64,000 nucleotides of DNA from Moheibacter lacus (GTDB lineage Bacteria; Bacteroidota; Bacteroidia; Flavobacteriales; Weeksellaceae): NCBI RefSeq assembly GCF_014042165.1, contig NZ_JACDZE010000001.1, positions 1,386,595 through 1,450,594 on the forward strand, read 5' to 3'. The notes beneath the pieces are model-generated. The model worked only from the letters and a program-made list of their open reading frames with translations. It was not told the DNA's origin and made no database searches. Position numbers and translations under genes: made by a program. Below, in pieces: positions 1 to 8,744 of the stretch (the stretch's first letter is position 1; each line of letters opens with the position of its first letter).

Positions 1-979
1 CAACCAAACGGTCAGTTTCTTTTACTTTTAAAGTTTCCAATCCTGTCAATTTGCATTTAACTTTCAGTCCGGCACAGGTTACAGCAATGGTTTGGGCGAT
101 GTCCGGCGTATCGTTTAAATTTATTTCGAAATGCTCGGGATTGAATTTTTCGATTTTTTTAAGTCGAATTTGATTTTGACTAAAATCGGTTGCTACACCG
201 AAATGATTCCGGTATATTTCTATCAATTTCGCATCGCCTTGTAAACTTTCCGTTTTAAAAGAATTGATTTTTAAATCTGCCGAATTTGAAAGTGCAGCAA
301 TCGAATAAAAATAAGAAACAGAACTCCAATCTGACTCTACCGTAAATTCCTGATTTTTGATGTTTTCAACAGGGTAAATTTGAATCTCATTTTCTATCCT
401 TTCCGCTTTCAAACCAACTTGATTCATCATCTGAATCGTCATTTCCAAATAGGGAAGAGAAGTGATTTTTCCGTTCAATTTGATTTTTAAACCATTGGAC
501 AACTTAGGCGCGATGAGCATGAGCGCCGTGATGAATTGGCTGCTGACGTTTGCATTTAATTCGACAAAATCTTTTTCAAGTTTTTTCCCAACTATTTTCA
601 ACGGTGGAAATCCTTCCTTTTCTACAAAATAAATGTCAGCTCCTAAAGACCGCAAAGCTTCCACCAAAACACCGATAGGACGTTCTTTCATCCTTTCAGA
701 ACCGGTTAACAAAACTTCTTTTCCTTCTTGAATAGAATAAAAAGCCGTCAAAAAACGCATCGCTGTTCCGGCATGATGAATGTCGATGGTCTCGGAAGTT
801 GATTTTAAGGCTTTTTGCAACAATTCCGAATCTTCTGAATTGGATAGGTTTTTCAGTTGAATTGGGTTTCCAAATAGCGCATTTAAAATCAACAAACGAT
901 TGTTTTCGCTTTTGGAACCGCTGATCGATATTTCTCCTGAAATATCCTTTTTATTGTTATTTAATACTAAACTACCCAA
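1..979 (-). CDS. aroA: 3-phosphoshikimate 1-carboxyvinyltransferase (EPSP synthase), 3' end cut by window
   Basis: This gene transfers enolpyruvate from PEP to shikimate-3-phosphate, step six of the shikimate pathway, in the cytoplasm. About 326 codons are present and the C-terminal part runs off the left edge. I read the N-terminal SGSKSENNR segment, HAGTAMRF near residue 69, GSERMKERP near residue 94 and, at the edge, VKETDRLV, all typical of the EPSP synthase fold. No ATG is available: an in-frame stop lies two codons before a TTG at 979, so TTG is the probable start. It follows the MazG-like gene by 3 bp at the end of a long minus-strand run whose first gene is pheA, so it fits an aromatic amino-acid operon. 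The family call is firm; the start codon is inferred. Confidence 0.93.
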   Translation of the reverse strand, partial: MGSLVLNNNKKDISGEISISGSKSENNRLLILNALFGNPIQLKNLSNSEDSELLQKALKSTSETIDIHHAGTAMRFLTAFYSIQEGKEVLLTGSERMKERPIGVLVEALRSLGADIYFVEKEGFPPLKIVGKKLEKDFVELNANVSSQFITALMLIAPKLSNGLKIKLNGKITSLPYLEMTIQMMNQVGLKAERIENEIQIYPVENIKNQEFTVESDWSSVSYFYSIAALSNSADLKINSFKTESLQGDAKLIEIYRNHFGVATDFSQNQIRLKKIEKFNPEHFEINLNDTPDIAQTIAVTCAGLKVKCKLTGLETLKVKETDRLV

Positions 980-982
980 TTT

Positions 983-1312
983 TTATGACTTCAATTTATC
1001 ATTGTTCTGATGACGATCGTGGTCGCGTTTGGTTTTGATTTCCAATTTTTTTTGAAAAGCAGTCTCCAAATCTACGCCTGTTTGGTTGGCCAAACACAAA
1101 ACGACAAAAAGCACATCGGCGAGTTCTTCTCCCAAATCTTTCTGTTTATCGGACTCTTTTTCTGATTGTTCACCATATCGGCGTGCGATTATCCTGGCAA
1201 CTTCACCTACTTCTTCGGTAAGTTGGGCCATATTGGTCAATTCGTTAAAATAACGAACGCCATGGTTTTGGATCCAATCATCTACTTCTTTTTGTGCTGC
1301 TTTTATACTCAT
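983..1312 (-). CDS. MazG-like nucleotide pyrophosphohydrolase, short single-domain type
   Basis: This is a 109-residue all-alpha NTP pyrophosphohydrolase-like protein. The metal-binding pattern is visible as EEVGE at residues 33-37 and EELAD at 62-66, the ExxE and ExxD motifs of the MazG/dUTPase superfamily. An upstream ATG at 1372 would overlap the preceding gene; the ATG at 1312 lies 4 bp after that gene's stop and gives a normal N-terminus for the family. Proteins of this type hydrolyse non-canonical or excess nucleoside triphosphates, but the substrate cannot be read here. It differs clearly from the two-domain MazG at 25.4-26.1 kb. The C-terminus is Lys/Asp/His-rich. Confidence 0.85.
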   Translation of the reverse strand: MSIKAAQKEVDDWIQNHGVRYFNELTNMAQLTEEVGEVARIIARRYGEQSEKESDKQKDLGEELADVLFVVLCLANQTGVDLETAFQKKLEIKTKRDHDRHQNNDKLKS

Positions 1313-1316
1313 TTTA

Positions 1317-3263
1317 TTATATTTTGACCAATACGATTTCCTGACTTTCGGCATTGATTTGTTTGCTTTCAAAATCTTTCATCAGTCCATAATAATTGGC
1401 AGGTAAAACACTGTGCGCAATTTCATAAACGGAATTTAAAATGATATGTCCGTCTTTTTCTTCGATTTTATACACATATCCGGCTACATTTCCATCCACT
1501 ACAAATTGTTTTTCTGAAGGTAAGGATTCTACTTTATAACCTTCTGGAATTTTGATTTTGATGATTTTCGATTTAGAAATTAAAGAACCAAACTCCAAAG
1601 GATAATTCCTGTTGTCTTGGGTAAATGAACTTTCTTTTAATTGGGTGAAAAGCATAGGGTTGAGGATCAGTTTGTTGGAGATGGATTCTCCAACAGGAAT
1701 GTCTGTGAATTTGAAAGAATAGCGTAAAAGGCCTTTCTCAGCATTTTCATCAATTTTGTATTGCTCAACATCGAAATTAAATTGTTCCAAATAATTTTTA
1801 TCAAATCCTTTCGGGTCTTCTACTTGACTCATTTTATCGGTCATCGCAAAATACTTGTCTTTCGTTTCAGTAAATACGCCCGAAACTTTTCCATCTTCAG
1901 ACAAAGAAACATTGATTACTTCTTTTTCTGTACTTAGTGCATAATTGGTCAATTGAATTTCCTGAACTGTTCCGTTGTCCATGATTCGGAAGCCACGATG
2001 ATTGAGGTCGCGTAATGGTAACATATTGATATCGCTGTACTTTTCAGTTGCATCCATCAGATACAATCCATTGTTGATTTCAACAGCGGCAATTACGAAA
2101 TCCAAACTGGTAACTGAAGGGAAGGTATAGTTGACCATTAAATTCTGAACGGTACTTAAGACGACAGGATTGGCGTTTAGTCCAGCTTTTTGTAACATGG
2201 AGACGAGCATGAGATTTAGATCGGCTACATTTCCGGTTTTGTCTTTAAAAGTACTTTTTACTCCGGTGTCACTGCCCAATCCCGAATAATTGTTCCATGA
2301 ATAATTGGATTTTACAAAATTGAAAATCGCTTGCATTTTTTCTTTTGGAGAAGTCAATCCGGAAGTGATGTTTTCTACGGTTTCATCTAGAAAACCATTG
2401 CCTTTTAATTGTCCACCAAATTCACTGTGATTCATCAAATCTTTCCCAATTGCTACCCAAGTGGTCGAATAATTCTCTGTGAGGAATCCCGGGTGTTCAA
2501 ATTTCATCAATTCAAACCTGATGGAGGATTTTAAATTATTTAAATTGAAAACAAAAGGTTCTTTTCTAAGTGGTTTTACATTTTGAAATACATATTCCGT
2601 AATCGTATTATGGAAATTCATCCCCATAGCAGCCTTTCGAGTTTGGTTTACTTTTCCTCGTAAACCTCCTCTTTCATCTGGACTGTACACAAAGAACTCC
2701 GGTCTGATGAAAGTGAATTCACTATATTCAATCGGAATTTCTTGTTGGAAATACCATCTGTCGATTTCTTGATAAAAAGGAGAAACCACGGTGTATTTGT
2801 ATTCGAGGACAGATCCATTTTGGACATTTGGAAATGCAAATTTTTCTGATTCGTAGTATTTGTTTTCCTTTTCTTTGAATATATCTGATCCTTTTACTTT
2901 GGTTTCTACAGCTTTTCCGTTTTCGAGATTATAAGTTGAACCTTTGAAACTGGTGATTTTTTCACGAGTAGAATTAGGAGAATATACCCGAACTTTTTTA
3001 TTTAAAAATCGGCTGCTCAAATTGTCTTTATCGTAAACTTTTATACGACCTTCCACTTCTTCTGTGATGTAAAATCGATTTTCAGTTGTGGAAAGCTCAA
3101 GCCTTATCTCAGCTTTTTCATACAGAATTTCTCCTGCCGCATCAGCGTCGATCATGCTTTTTTCTTTTTTTAATTCTTCGACACTTACTTTCCCATATTT
3201 AAAATCTTGGGAAAAGCCATGAATGGTAAAAATGGAGAGGAGAAAAATAAATGTAGTTTTCAT
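1317..3263 (-). CDS. DUF3857/transglutaminase-like protein with the catalytic Cys lost
   Basis: A 648-residue exported protein beginning with a signal peptide (MKTTFIFLLSIF, cleavage likely after HGFSQ). The N-terminal half resembles the beta-rich DUF3857 domain, the middle (about residues 290-400) a transglutaminase-like fold, and the C-terminus a DUF3858-like beta domain. Where active relatives carry GDCK around the nucleophilic Cys, this protein reads TGNVADLN, so it is probably catalytically inactive. It lies 15 bp downstream of a second family member that keeps the Cys. These proteins are common in Bacteroidota, usually periplasmic or surface-exposed, with unknown substrates. The family call is firm and the function is unknown. 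Confidence 0.85.
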   Translation of the reverse strand: MKTTFIFLLSIFTIHGFSQDFKYGKVSVEELKKEKSMIDADAAGEILYEKAEIRLELSTTENRFYITEEVEGRIKVYDKDNLSSRFLNKKVRVYSPNSTREKITSFKGSTYNLENGKAVETKVKGSDIFKEKENKYYESEKFAFPNVQNGSVLEYKYTVVSPFYQEIDRWYFQQEIPIEYSEFTFIRPEFFVYSPDERGGLRGKVNQTRKAAMGMNFHNTITEYVFQNVKPLRKEPFVFNLNNLKSSIRFELMKFEHPGFLTENYSTTWVAIGKDLMNHSEFGGQLKGNGFLDETVENITSGLTSPKEKMQAIFNFVKSNYSWNNYSGLGSDTGVKSTFKDKTGNVADLNLMLVSMLQKAGLNANPVVLSTVQNLMVNYTFPSVTSLDFVIAAVEINNGLYLMDATEKYSDINMLPLRDLNHRGFRIMDNGTVQEIQLTNYALSTEKEVINVSLSEDGKVSGVFTETKDKYFAMTDKMSQVEDPKGFDKNYLEQFNFDVEQYKIDENAEKGLLRYSFKFTDIPVGESISNKLILNPMLFTQLKESSFTQDNRNYPLEFGSLISKSKIIKIKIPEGYKVESLPSEKQFVVDGNVAGYVYKIEEKDGHIILNSVYEIAHSVLPANYYGLMKDFESKQINAESQEIVLVKI

Positions 3264-3278
3264 TTGTGGTATTGGGTT

Positions 3279-5171
3279 TTATATTTTTTCTATTAAAATT
3301 TTCGCATTATCAAATGACGATATTTTTCTTCGAAATTCTACGTAATCATTGAATTTTTCTTTTGGATAAGTTCCGTCTTTGATGATCAATTTCCGATTGA
3401 CAGATAGTTTTCCGTTTTCTTTTTCTTCGGCCGATAAGAGATAGGTGCCAAATTCGTCCGCAAATAAAATGGGTTGAAATTTTTCGCTCATTTTGTATCC
3501 GGAAGGAAGTTGAAATTCAAATTCACTTTGGTCTGTATACCCAAATCTGATCTCAAAAGGATGTTGGCGGTCATTCATTTTTTTGAGATTGGTCGCCATT
3601 CCACCGATTGGTAAAATATTTAAAGTCATGCTGTTGCCGTAGTTTTTAGCAAATTGTCCCGATTCCAAATTGACCTTCATTTTAAATCTTGCATTTTCCC
3701 AATCATTTTCTATCTTATGTTGGTTGATGGTCAAATTTGGAAGGTTATTCCAAATATTTTGCAGAATTTTCTTTTGTTCTTTTTCCGTTTCAAAATGAAG
3801 TCGGTAAATATTGTCGTATTGCAAACCGGAAACTTCATATTGTATATCTGTTTTCAATTTCCCATCAGCTGAAATAATCCCCACACCTTTTATCAATTCT
3901 AAGTTTTGTTCGGTAGGAAAGGCTTGGGTTTTTTTGATTTCGGCACCGTCTGGTGTGATGATCAACGCCATTCTATTATCCGTAAATTTCCCCAAATAAT
4001 TAAAAGCAGTAGTTTGGCTCGTTGCTTCCAACCAAATTTCTTCTTCTTCCAGCGGAACGTAGAGGATGACGTGGTTTCCTTGTTCGAGACTTGCGAAATC
4101 TGTAAAGAAATCCTCTCTTGGTCCAGATTCTATAACGGTGTAATAGGATGGAATTCCGACGGCTTCCAGCATGGATTGTAAATAATTGGTCAGCGCTTTG
4201 CAGTCGCCATAACTTTTGTTCTCTACATAAGAAGCCGGATAGGGTTTGAGTCCTCCTATCCCGAGTTGTACGCCGATGTACCTCGTTTTATTTTGTAGAA
4301 ATTTATACACAATCTGCACTTTTTCTTTGTCAGAGGTTGCGTCTTTCACCAAATCTTGAAAAAATGCTTTTTGAGCAGGTTTTAAATCATTTGTTCCTTT
4401 TAGCAAAGTATTGTACCAAATGCCCAATTCATTCCAATTGGTGAAACTGCCTTTCACACCGTCGATTACAAATTCGGAAGTTGAAAATGCGACATAAGGA
4501 AAAAGATATTTTAAGCTCGGCATCAATTCTTCTTCCTGAAACGCTATTTCATTATTGATTTCATAGGTGATGATTGACTGTTCGTTGTTTTGAGTAGGGA
4601 TTTTAAATGCTTCCAAATTCAATTCTTTTGAGAGCACTTTCACATTGGCGTTGTTCTCTAGTGTAAAAGAAGATTTTTCGATGGCAAGATTTGGATGTTT
4701 AATCGGCATCCATGTTTCCAAATAAGTGTCAGAATTGGTGTAATTGGATTTAAAATGCAGCGTGTATGGATAAGTTACCGGAGTGTAGTTCAGGTATTTG
4801 ACCCTTGTGTCTGTGTACATTTGTCCATTGGAAATATAAGACTGATCAGAGAAATCTTTGGTTTTGAACTTTTTGATTTCTTTTCCATTGGCATTGTAAT
4901 AAACTGCTTCAAGCGAATGAATCTTCAGACTCGGTTCATACATTTGATAGGCAGTCGCAAAGGCGTCTCCGGCTTTGTTAAATACGGTTATGACCAATTC
5001 TTTTGAATAAACGATTTTATGGATGGATTCAAATCGGATATGAATTGATTCATTTCGGATGACTGCATAAGCGTCTTTTTTTAATTCATCTGAAATGTTT
5101 TGCGCTGAAAAGTTTTGGGCATTGAGAATTGGAAAAACGCAAATGAAAATTAGTAGGAGGAAACGGTTCAC
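3279..5171 (-). CDS. DUF3857 and transglutaminase domain protein, intact Cys-His
   Basis: A 630-residue protein with a signal peptide (MNRFLLLIFICVF, cleavage near LNAQ), an N-terminal DUF3857 domain, a transglutaminase-like core and a DUF3858-like C-terminus. The core shows YGDCKALTNYLQ with the nucleophilic Cys near residue 323, a His in GNHVILYVP, and an acidic residue in WLEATS where Asp is more usual. It is probably a periplasmic thiol hydrolase or transglutaminase; the substrate is unknown. It sits between dtd and the Cys-less paralogue, 15 bp apart, which suggests co-expression and perhaps a pair of one active and one structural partner. That partnership is inference. Confidence 0.86.
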   Translation of the reverse strand: MNRFLLLIFICVFPILNAQNFSAQNISDELKKDAYAVIRNESIHIRFESIHKIVYSKELVITVFNKAGDAFATAYQMYEPSLKIHSLEAVYYNANGKEIKKFKTKDFSDQSYISNGQMYTDTRVKYLNYTPVTYPYTLHFKSNYTNSDTYLETWMPIKHPNLAIEKSSFTLENNANVKVLSKELNLEAFKIPTQNNEQSIITYEINNEIAFQEEELMPSLKYLFPYVAFSTSEFVIDGVKGSFTNWNELGIWYNTLLKGTNDLKPAQKAFFQDLVKDATSDKEKVQIVYKFLQNKTRYIGVQLGIGGLKPYPASYVENKSYGDCKALTNYLQSMLEAVGIPSYYTVIESGPREDFFTDFASLEQGNHVILYVPLEEEEIWLEATSQTTAFNYLGKFTDNRMALIITPDGAEIKKTQAFPTEQNLELIKGVGIISADGKLKTDIQYEVSGLQYDNIYRLHFETEKEQKKILQNIWNNLPNLTINQHKIENDWENARFKMKVNLESGQFAKNYGNSMTLNILPIGGMATNLKKMNDRQHPFEIRFGYTDQSEFEFQLPSGYKMSEKFQPILFADEFGTYLLSAEEKENGKLSVNRKLIIKDGTYPKEKFNDYVEFRRKISSFDNAKILIEKI

Positions 5172-5195
5172 GTTGTAAAAGTTTGATTCTAAGTG

Positions 5196-5648
5196 TTATG
5201 CTTTATTTTTTGAGTCCATACAGATGGTAACCGGGCCGTCGTTGATCAATTCAACTTTCATGTCGGCACCAAATTCACCTGTTTGAATTGGACTAATATA
5301 TTTATTTTGCAAAATTTTAACAAAATTTTCATACTGATTTTTGGCCAAATCAGGTGGAGAAGAAAGGATGTATGATGGCCGATTTCCTTTTTTGGTCAAT
5401 GCATGAAGTGTAAATTGACTCACCACCAAAATTTGGCCGTTGATGTCCTGAACCGAAACATTCATTACGCCATCTTCATCGTGGAAAATCCTAAGCTGGA
5501 TCAATTTGTTAGCCATCCATTCAAAATCATCCTCAGCATCAGCTTGTTCAAATCCAACTAAAACCAACAACCCAACGCCTATTTCTCCGACGATTTTTTT
5601 ATCAACCGTCACATTTGCGTGTTTCACTCTTTGGATGACAACTCTCAT
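5196..5648 (-). CDS. dtd: D-aminoacyl-tRNA deacylase
   Basis: DTD hydrolyses D-amino acids and glycine mischarged onto tRNA, acting as a chiral proofreader. The 150-residue length is standard. Both active-site motifs are present: SQFTLHA at residues 77-83 and GPVT at 138-141 (the Gly-cisPro element), plus the N-terminal MRVVIQRV strand. It lies 31 bp after rsgA and 24 bp before the DUF3857 gene, on the same strand, so it probably shares the transcript. Confidence 0.96.
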   Translation of the reverse strand: MRVVIQRVKHANVTVDKKIVGEIGVGLLVLVGFEQADAEDDFEWMANKLIQLRIFHDEDGVMNVSVQDINGQILVVSQFTLHALTKKGNRPSYILSSPPDLAKNQYENFVKILQNKYISPIQTGEFGADMKVELINDGPVTICMDSKNKA

Positions 5649-5679
5649 TTGGTTTACGAATTACTATTTGGTGGTTATT

Positions 5680-6600
5680 TTAATATTCTTCTTCTTCAAT
5701 TTCTTCTAGAAAGCCGAGGTAATTATCATATCGGCTCGGTGCGATTTCTCCATTTTCAACAGCTTCGATGATTGCGCATTTGGGTTCGTTCAGATGCAAA
5801 CAATTGTCAAATTTGCATTCGCCCTTTCGTTCAAATATTTCCGGAAAATACTGCTGGATTTCTTCTTTTTCCATTTCCACCAAACCAAATTCTTTGATGC
5901 CCGGCGTGTCGATGCAGTATCCGCCAAACGGCCATTCATACATTTCGGCAAAAGTGGTTGTATGTTGGCCTTTTTGGTTAAAATCAGAAACGACGGAAGT
6001 TTTTAAATTCAATTCCGGATTCAAAACATTCATCAATGTGGATTTCCCAACACCGGAATGACCGGCAATCAAGCTGGTGATGTCCTTGAGTTCTGATTGT
6101 AATTCGTCCAAACCTAAACCCGTTTTAGAGGAAATCTCCATCGTTTTATAACCGATCGCTTCATATAAATACCGATAATATTTCACTTCTTCTTTTAAAT
6201 CTTCATCATAAGCATCCATTTTGTTGATCAACAAAACAACAGGAATATGGTAAGCTTCTGCTGTAACCAAAAATCTGTCGATGAAGCCAAAAGAGGTTTT
6301 TGGATTGTCAATTGTGACTACCAAAAATGCTTTGTCGATGTTGGATGCGATGATGTGTGATTTTTTAGATAAATTCACGGAACGACGAATGATGTAATTT
6401 TTCCGCTCATGGATTTTGGTAATGATTCCCAAACAGTCTTTGTCGGTCTCAAAGTCGACAAAATCACCGACAGCAACCGGATTGGTATGTCGGATGTTGT
6501 CCAACCTGAACTTTCCCCTGATCCGTGCTTTCACTATTTCGCCCGATTCGGTTTGTAAAATGTACCAACTTCCCGTTGATTTGATCACGCGTCCGTTCAT
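5680..6600 (-). CDS. rsgA: ribosome small subunit-dependent GTPase RsgA
   Basis: RsgA is a circularly permuted GTPase that helps late maturation of the 30S subunit. The 306 residues show an N-terminal OB fold (about 1-70), then the permuted G motifs: NKMD (G4) at 126-129, GHSGVGKST (G1) at 180-188 and DTPG (G3) at 231-234. A C-terminal zinc site is formed by C262, C267, H269 and C275. It starts 5 bp after the DAHP synthase gene ends and is followed by dtd, so it is embedded in the aromatic operon with no obvious functional link. Confidence 0.96.
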   Translation of the reverse strand: MNGRVIKSTGSWYILQTESGEIVKARIRGKFRLDNIRHTNPVAVGDFVDFETDKDCLGIITKIHERKNYIIRRSVNLSKKSHIIASNIDKAFLVVTIDNPKTSFGFIDRFLVTAEAYHIPVVLLINKMDAYDEDLKEEVKYYRYLYEAIGYKTMEISSKTGLGLDELQSELKDITSLIAGHSGVGKSTLMNVLNPELNLKTSVVSDFNQKGQHTTTFAEMYEWPFGGYCIDTPGIKEFGLVEMEKEEIQQYFPEIFERKGECKFDNCLHLNEPKCAIIEAVENGEIAPSRYDNYLGFLEEIEEEEY

Positions 6601-6605
6601 GGAAA

Positions 6606-7685
6606 TTAATTCGAATTTTCTTTGTTCATGATTTGATTTTGATGTGAAATGGATTCTTGATGGATGGCACGTACCAATTTGTCGATGAATTCTTCTGATA
6701 ATCCAAGTTTTTCTCCTTGTTGGACTGAATTGTCTTTAATTTGTTTCCATCTATCCGGTTGAAAAACCGCTACGTTATGCTCTTTTTTTAATTCACCGAT
6801 TTGGGATGCAATTTTCATGCGCTGCGCAATGGTTTCTAGAATTCCCTGATCGGTTTCATCGATTTCATTTCTAAGGTGATTGATTTTGGAATGGTAGAAG
6901 GCATCTTCGTCATCGCTTTTGCGCAATTCTATTTTTCGAAGAATTTCCAATAATCTATCTGGTGTGATTTGTTGTTTGGCATCGCTCCAAGCTTCGTCAG
7001 GTTGATGATGGGATTCGATCATCAAACCATCGTATTCAAAATTATAGGCCTGTTGAGAAACATCAAAAATCCCTTCTCTGTTTCCGCAAATATGAGATGG
7101 ATCACAAACCATAGGGATTTCCGGCATTTTATTCATAAAGTCGAGAGCGATTTGCCATTGTGGGTTGTTACGGTATTTTGTTTTTTTATAAGTTGAAAAC
7201 CCACGATGGATGGCGCCGAGGTTTTGGATATTTTGTTGTTGAAGCCGTTCGATGGCTCCCATCCAGAGTTCCAAATCGGGATTGACCGGATTTTTAACCA
7301 AAACTACTTTTTTGGTATCTCGTAAGGCTTCTGCAATTTCCTGAACGGTAAATGGATTTACCGTAGAACGCGCCCCGATCCATAGATAATCAACATCATA
7401 TTCCAGTGCCAATTTCACATGACTGGCATTGGCAACTTCAGTTGCGATTTTAAATCCGAATTCGTCTTTGACTTTTTTTAACCAATTTAGTCCGATGGCT
7501 CCTACGCCTTCAAAACAATTGGGTTTGGTGCGTGGTTTCCAGATCCCGGCGCGGAAAACTTGAACATAATCTTTGTTCAATTGTTCTGCGATTTCCATCA
7601 TCTGCTTTTCGCTTTCGGCACTACAAGGACCAGCGATGGCAAGTGGTTTGTCGAATTCTTTTATCCAGTTTAATTTCTGACTCAT
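6606..7685 (-). CDS. bifunctional DAHP synthase / chorismate mutase
   Basis: A 359-residue fusion with an N-terminal 3-deoxy-7-phosphoheptulonate synthase (AIAGPCSAES near residue 17, GVGAIGLNW, KNPVNPDLELWMG, CDPSHICGNRE) and a C-terminal AroQ-type chorismate mutase from about residue 268 (LRNEIDETD, ASQIGELKKEH). It therefore carries the first step of the shikimate pathway and the committed step to prephenate. A C-terminal mutase is the arrangement known in Bacteroidota; the Bacillus form has it N-terminal. Fused mutases in this family commonly act as the allosteric sensor for the synthase. It lies 28 bp downstream of pheA, and a possible promoter element in that gap might let it escape the pheA attenuator. 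Confidence 0.95.
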   Translation of the reverse strand: MSQKLNWIKEFDKPLAIAGPCSAESEKQMMEIAEQLNKDYVQVFRAGIWKPRTKPNCFEGVGAIGLNWLKKVKDEFGFKIATEVANASHVKLALEYDVDYLWIGARSTVNPFTVQEIAEALRDTKKVVLVKNPVNPDLELWMGAIERLQQQNIQNLGAIHRGFSTYKKTKYRNNPQWQIALDFMNKMPEIPMVCDPSHICGNREGIFDVSQQAYNFEYDGLMIESHHQPDEAWSDAKQQITPDRLLEILRKIELRKSDDEDAFYHSKINHLRNEIDETDQGILETIAQRMKIASQIGELKKEHNVAVFQPDRWKQIKDNSVQQGEKLGLSEEFIDKLVRAIHQESISHQNQIMNKENSN

Positions 7686-7692
7686 GAGTTTA

Positions 7693-7700
7693 CAAATTTA
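7693..7700 (-). promoter_or_regulatory. possible internal promoter (-7 element TAAATTTG)
   Basis: TAAATTTG on the minus strand matches the Bacteroidota -7 consensus TAnnTTTG and ends 8 bp before the DAHP synthase-chorismate mutase ATG. No TTG lies at the expected -33 distance, so confidence is moderate. If used, the transcript would be almost leaderless and independent of the pheA attenuator. Confidence 0.4.
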
Positions 7701-7713
7701 CGATTTTATTCAA

Positions 7714-8580
7714 TTAATTAATGGTTTCAAGGCTGGTGGGGTAGGCTTTAACATCCACGATTGGGTCGACAGCATTTTGATAGCATCCTAAAATTTCAAG
7801 GGATGTGGTTTTGGGTCGAATTCTTTCAAGTAATAATTCCAATTTTCGATCAAAATCCAATTCTAAATCGACATGAAAAGCGTATTGCCAAGGTTCGTCC
7901 ACGATAGGTACGGATTGAATTTTTTTCATGTTGATGTCCAAATTGGAAATTTCATTTAAAACATTGACCAAAGCTCCTTTTTCATGAGAAGTGGAAAATT
8001 TGAGTGAGACTTTTGAAAAGGAATCGGGTGCTGAAGCATTTTTTTTCAACACAAAGAATCGGGTGGAATTCTTGTAAATATTTTGGATATCGGGTTGTAG
8101 GATTTTTAATCCATATATTTCAGCTGAAAGTTTGGAGGCGATTGCGCCGATGTTTTTTAAATTTTTATCAGCAATCAATTTAGCAGTAGAAGCGGTGTCA
8201 GAGGATTCAAATATTTTGAAATGGCTGTTTTTCTCTAAAAATTTGTCACACTGTAAAAGCGCCATGGGATGCGAATGAACTTCTGTAATGCTTTCCCAAT
8301 CAGCTTCTGGATGCACCATGAATTGATGGTGAATGGGCAAATATACTTCACCTACGATTTTCAAATTGTATCGGGTGATCAAGCGGTAATTGGGCAATAG
8401 CGTTCCAGCGATGGAGTTTTCTATGGCCATAATCCCGAATTCTGACTCTTCTGTATGAATCGATTTGGCTACTTTTGAGAAGCTGTCCAATTTGTTTAAG
8501 TCCAAGTTTTGATTGGTGAAAAATTCAATTGCAGCTTGATGGTGGTAAGATCCTAAAGTTCCTTGAATGGCTATTTTCAT
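7714..8580 (-). CDS. pheA: prephenate dehydratase
   Basis: PheA converts prephenate to phenylpyruvate, the committed step to phenylalanine. The start at 8580 gives 288 residues beginning MKIAIQGTLGSYHHQAA; a longer frame to 8688 would read through the attenuator terminator and is rejected. Catalytic-domain motifs are ENSIAGTL at 54-61, SHPMALLQC at 103-111, SSDTASTA at 126-133 and TRF at 173-175. A C-terminal ACT domain (about 190-270) begins with HEKGALVNVL; the usual ESRP Phe-binding motif reads IQSVP, so allosteric behaviour may differ. It is the first gene of the aromatic run and sits directly behind a leader-peptide attenuator. Confidence 0.96.
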   Translation of the reverse strand: MKIAIQGTLGSYHHQAAIEFFTNQNLDLNKLDSFSKVAKSIHTEESEFGIMAIENSIAGTLLPNYRLITRYNLKIVGEVYLPIHHQFMVHPEADWESITEVHSHPMALLQCDKFLEKNSHFKIFESSDTASTAKLIADKNLKNIGAIASKLSAEIYGLKILQPDIQNIYKNSTRFFVLKKNASAPDSFSKVSLKFSTSHEKGALVNVLNEISNLDINMKKIQSVPIVDEPWQYAFHVDLELDFDRKLELLLERIRPKTTSLEILGCYQNAVDPIVDVKAYPTSLETIN

Positions 8581-8593
8581 GCGTTTTAAGTAT

Positions 8594-8622
8594 AAAAAAA
8601 GTCCCGCCTTTTGAGCGGGACT
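8594..8622 (-). terminator. intrinsic terminator of the pheA attenuator
   Basis: On the minus strand an 8-bp perfect stem AGTCCCGC / GCGGGACT (8615-8622 with 8600-8607) closes a 7-nt loop and is followed at once by seven T. It lies between the aromatic-rich leader peptide and the pheA ATG, 14 bp before that start codon, so it can only act by stopping transcription ahead of the structural genes. Confidence 0.9.
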
Positions 8623-8671
8623 GTGATTTCGTTTATGGTTTTGATTTATTTCATCACATAGATTACCCGCT
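8614..8671 (-). promoter_or_regulatory. antiterminator of the pheA attenuator
   Basis: On the minus strand, AGCGGG (8666-8671) and TGTGAT (8653-8658), inside and at the end of the leader peptide frame, are exactly complementary to CCCGCT (8614-8619) and ATCACA (8622-8627), which overlap and flank the 5' arm of the terminator. The two 6-bp helices nest with a 7/2-nt internal loop. Pairing here and pairing in the terminator exclude each other. A ribosome stalled on the Phe/Tyr codons would leave the first arm free; a ribosome at the stop codon would cover it. Confidence 0.8.
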
Positions 8672-8726
8672 TCTGAACGCTTGTCCAAAAGAAGTAATAA
8701 AAAAATGTGTTAAATAAATTGTTCAT
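8646..8726 (-). CDS. aromatic-rich leader peptide of the pheA operon
   Basis: This short frame of 26 codons runs from ATG at 8726 to TAA at 8646. Residues 8-14 are FFYYFFW, seven aromatic residues in a row; the peptide holds five Phe, three Tyr and one Trp in total. Codons 19-21 carry the first antiterminator arm. A stall at codons 9-12 leaves six or more codons between the A site and that arm, beyond the usual ribosome footprint. The layout matches the classic pheL-type attenuator of enterobacteria, though the peptide sequence is unrelated as far as I can see. Product function is regulatory in cis only. Confidence 0.85.
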   Translation of the reverse strand: MNNLFNTFFYYFFWTSVQKRVIYVMK

Positions 8727-8744
8727 TTCCTGATGATTGTTAGG

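Noticed and set aside
8581-8688. 36-codon N-terminal extension of pheA (open frame to 8688)
   Set aside because: It would translate through the terminator hairpin and T-run of the attenuator. The conserved N-terminus begins at the ATG at 8580.
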